From the NCBI GenBank assembly GCA_027318915.1, contig DAHVOH010000037.1, positions 1 through 30,642 on the forward strand: a stretch of 30,642 bases of DNA, read 5' to 3'. The DNA is from Clostridiales bacterium (GTDB lineage Bacteria; Bacillota_E; Sulfobacillia; Sulfobacillales; JAIMBI01). The number at the start of each line of letters is the position of its first letter. Position 1 is the first letter of the stretch. The translations under genes were made by a program, and so were the position numbers. The notes below the pieces were generated by a model, which saw nothing but the letters and a program-made list of their open reading frames with translations, made no database searches and was not told the origin of the DNA. Shown one piece after another: positions 30,276 to 30,642 of the stretch.

Positions 30276-30373
30276 TAGTCATGATGAATGAAGCCGGTCC
30301 ACAGTTCGCGAAACGTGGGTGACGCTCAGCGTGGAAGCGCAGAGGCAGAGCCACACGCGAAAGGAGCCGGCAG
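30276..30373 (+). other. Candidate non-coding left end of the IS110 element (possible bridge-RNA region)
   Basis: About 100 bases upstream of the IS110 transposase start, rich in short complementary segments: CCAC...GTGG around the TTCGCGAA dyad (30300-30318), and GCTCAGCGTGGAAGCGC with flanking GTGG / CCAC. In IS110-group elements the region before the transposase encodes the bridge RNA. The element boundary cannot be seen, so this rests on position and foldability alone. Confidence 0.2.
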
Positions 30374-30642
30374 ATGAATCGTCGCACACGGTTTGTGGGG
30401 TGGGATACGTCGAAAGCGCACATCGCCGTGGCCATTGCGGAGAGCGGCCGAGAGCCCGCACGCTATTGGGGCCCCATGCCGAACACCCCGGAGGCGGTGC
30501 GTCAACTGTTCACCCAGTTAGGGCCGGTGGAGACGCTGCCGGTTTGCTATGAAGCGGGCCCAACCGGGTACGGCCTCTACCGGCAGCTGACGGCCGCAGG
30601 GATTGCGTGCACGGTCGTCGCGCCGGCGCTCATGCCGCGCCG
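30374..30642 (+). CDS. IS110-family transposase, 5' part (runs off the window)
   Basis: The first 89 codons of a DEDD-type (RuvC-like) recombinase. FVGWDTSKAHIAVAIAESG carries the first catalytic Asp (Asp11) in the G-x-D-x-S-K motif typical of IS110/IS1111 proteins, and CYEAGPTGYGLYRQL carries the conserved Glu60. The Tnp_20 serine domain would lie beyond the edge. SD AAAGGAG precedes ATG 30374 by about 7 nt. No stop appears before the window ends, so this copy may be intact, unlike the C-terminal scrap at 28.2 kb. It is transcribed away from the proline-rich gene. Confidence 0.9.
   Translation, partial: MNRRTRFVGWDTSKAHIAVAIAESGREPARYWGPMPNTPEAVRQLFTQLGPVETLPVCYEAGPTGYGLYRQLTAAGIACTVVAPALMPR

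Overview
The window is GC-rich bacterial DNA. Shine-Dalgarno sequences are strong and Gram-positive-like (AAAGGAG or GGAGG, 4-10 nt before ATG or GTG), and the peptide-binding protein is anchored as a lipoprotein. Two sedolisin-type (S53) proteases, a family that usually works at acid pH, point to an acid-tolerant, peptide-using Gram-positive, perhaps near Sulfobacillus/Alicyclobacillus. That placement is inference; no rRNA or tRNA gene was seen.

Layout: 0.2-1.5 kb, an MFS exporter. 3.0-5.2 kb, a full katG with all catalytic residues. 5.5-7.2 kb, an unrecognised, possibly frameshifted gene convergent with an HhH-GPD-like DNA-glycosylase-type gene. 8.2-9.0 kb, a secreted glycine-rich surface protein. 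10.0-12.4 kb (minus strand), an SHMT-like PLP enzyme downstream of an HSL-family esterase. 13.5-23.2 kb, a peptide-use region: an intact secreted S53 endopeptidase, a CocE/NonD (S15-like) hydrolase, an orphan family-5 oligopeptide-binding lipoprotein and a second S53 gene wrecked by frameshifts. 23.3-25.4 kb, an aldo/keto reductase and a SAM methyltransferase. 26.8-30.6 kb is decayed accessory DNA: a frameshifted small membrane protein, a small hypothetical gene, an IS110 C-terminal scrap, an ISL3 transposase with an internal deletion and nonsense codons, a proline-rich exported protein, and the 5' end of an IS110 transposase running off the window.

Intact genes cover only about half of the window (about 16.0 of 30.6 kb by my coordinates). 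Gaps of 0.5-1.6 kb separate most genes, and most of them hold no gene I can support. Nearly every gene has its own SD and many end at long hairpins, so it reads as a set of monocistronic units. The plausible shared theme is extracellular protein breakdown at low pH (S53), peptide capture (family-5 SBP) and further ester/amide hydrolysis (CocE/NonD, HSL), with KatG for peroxide defence. No defence island, CRISPR array or clearly new multi-gene system was found. The items most worth a second look are the SHMT paralogue lacking the canonical active-site Tyr/Glu/His, the decaying S53 paralogue, the orphan promoter upstream of katG, and the possible IS110 bridge-RNA region at the right edge.
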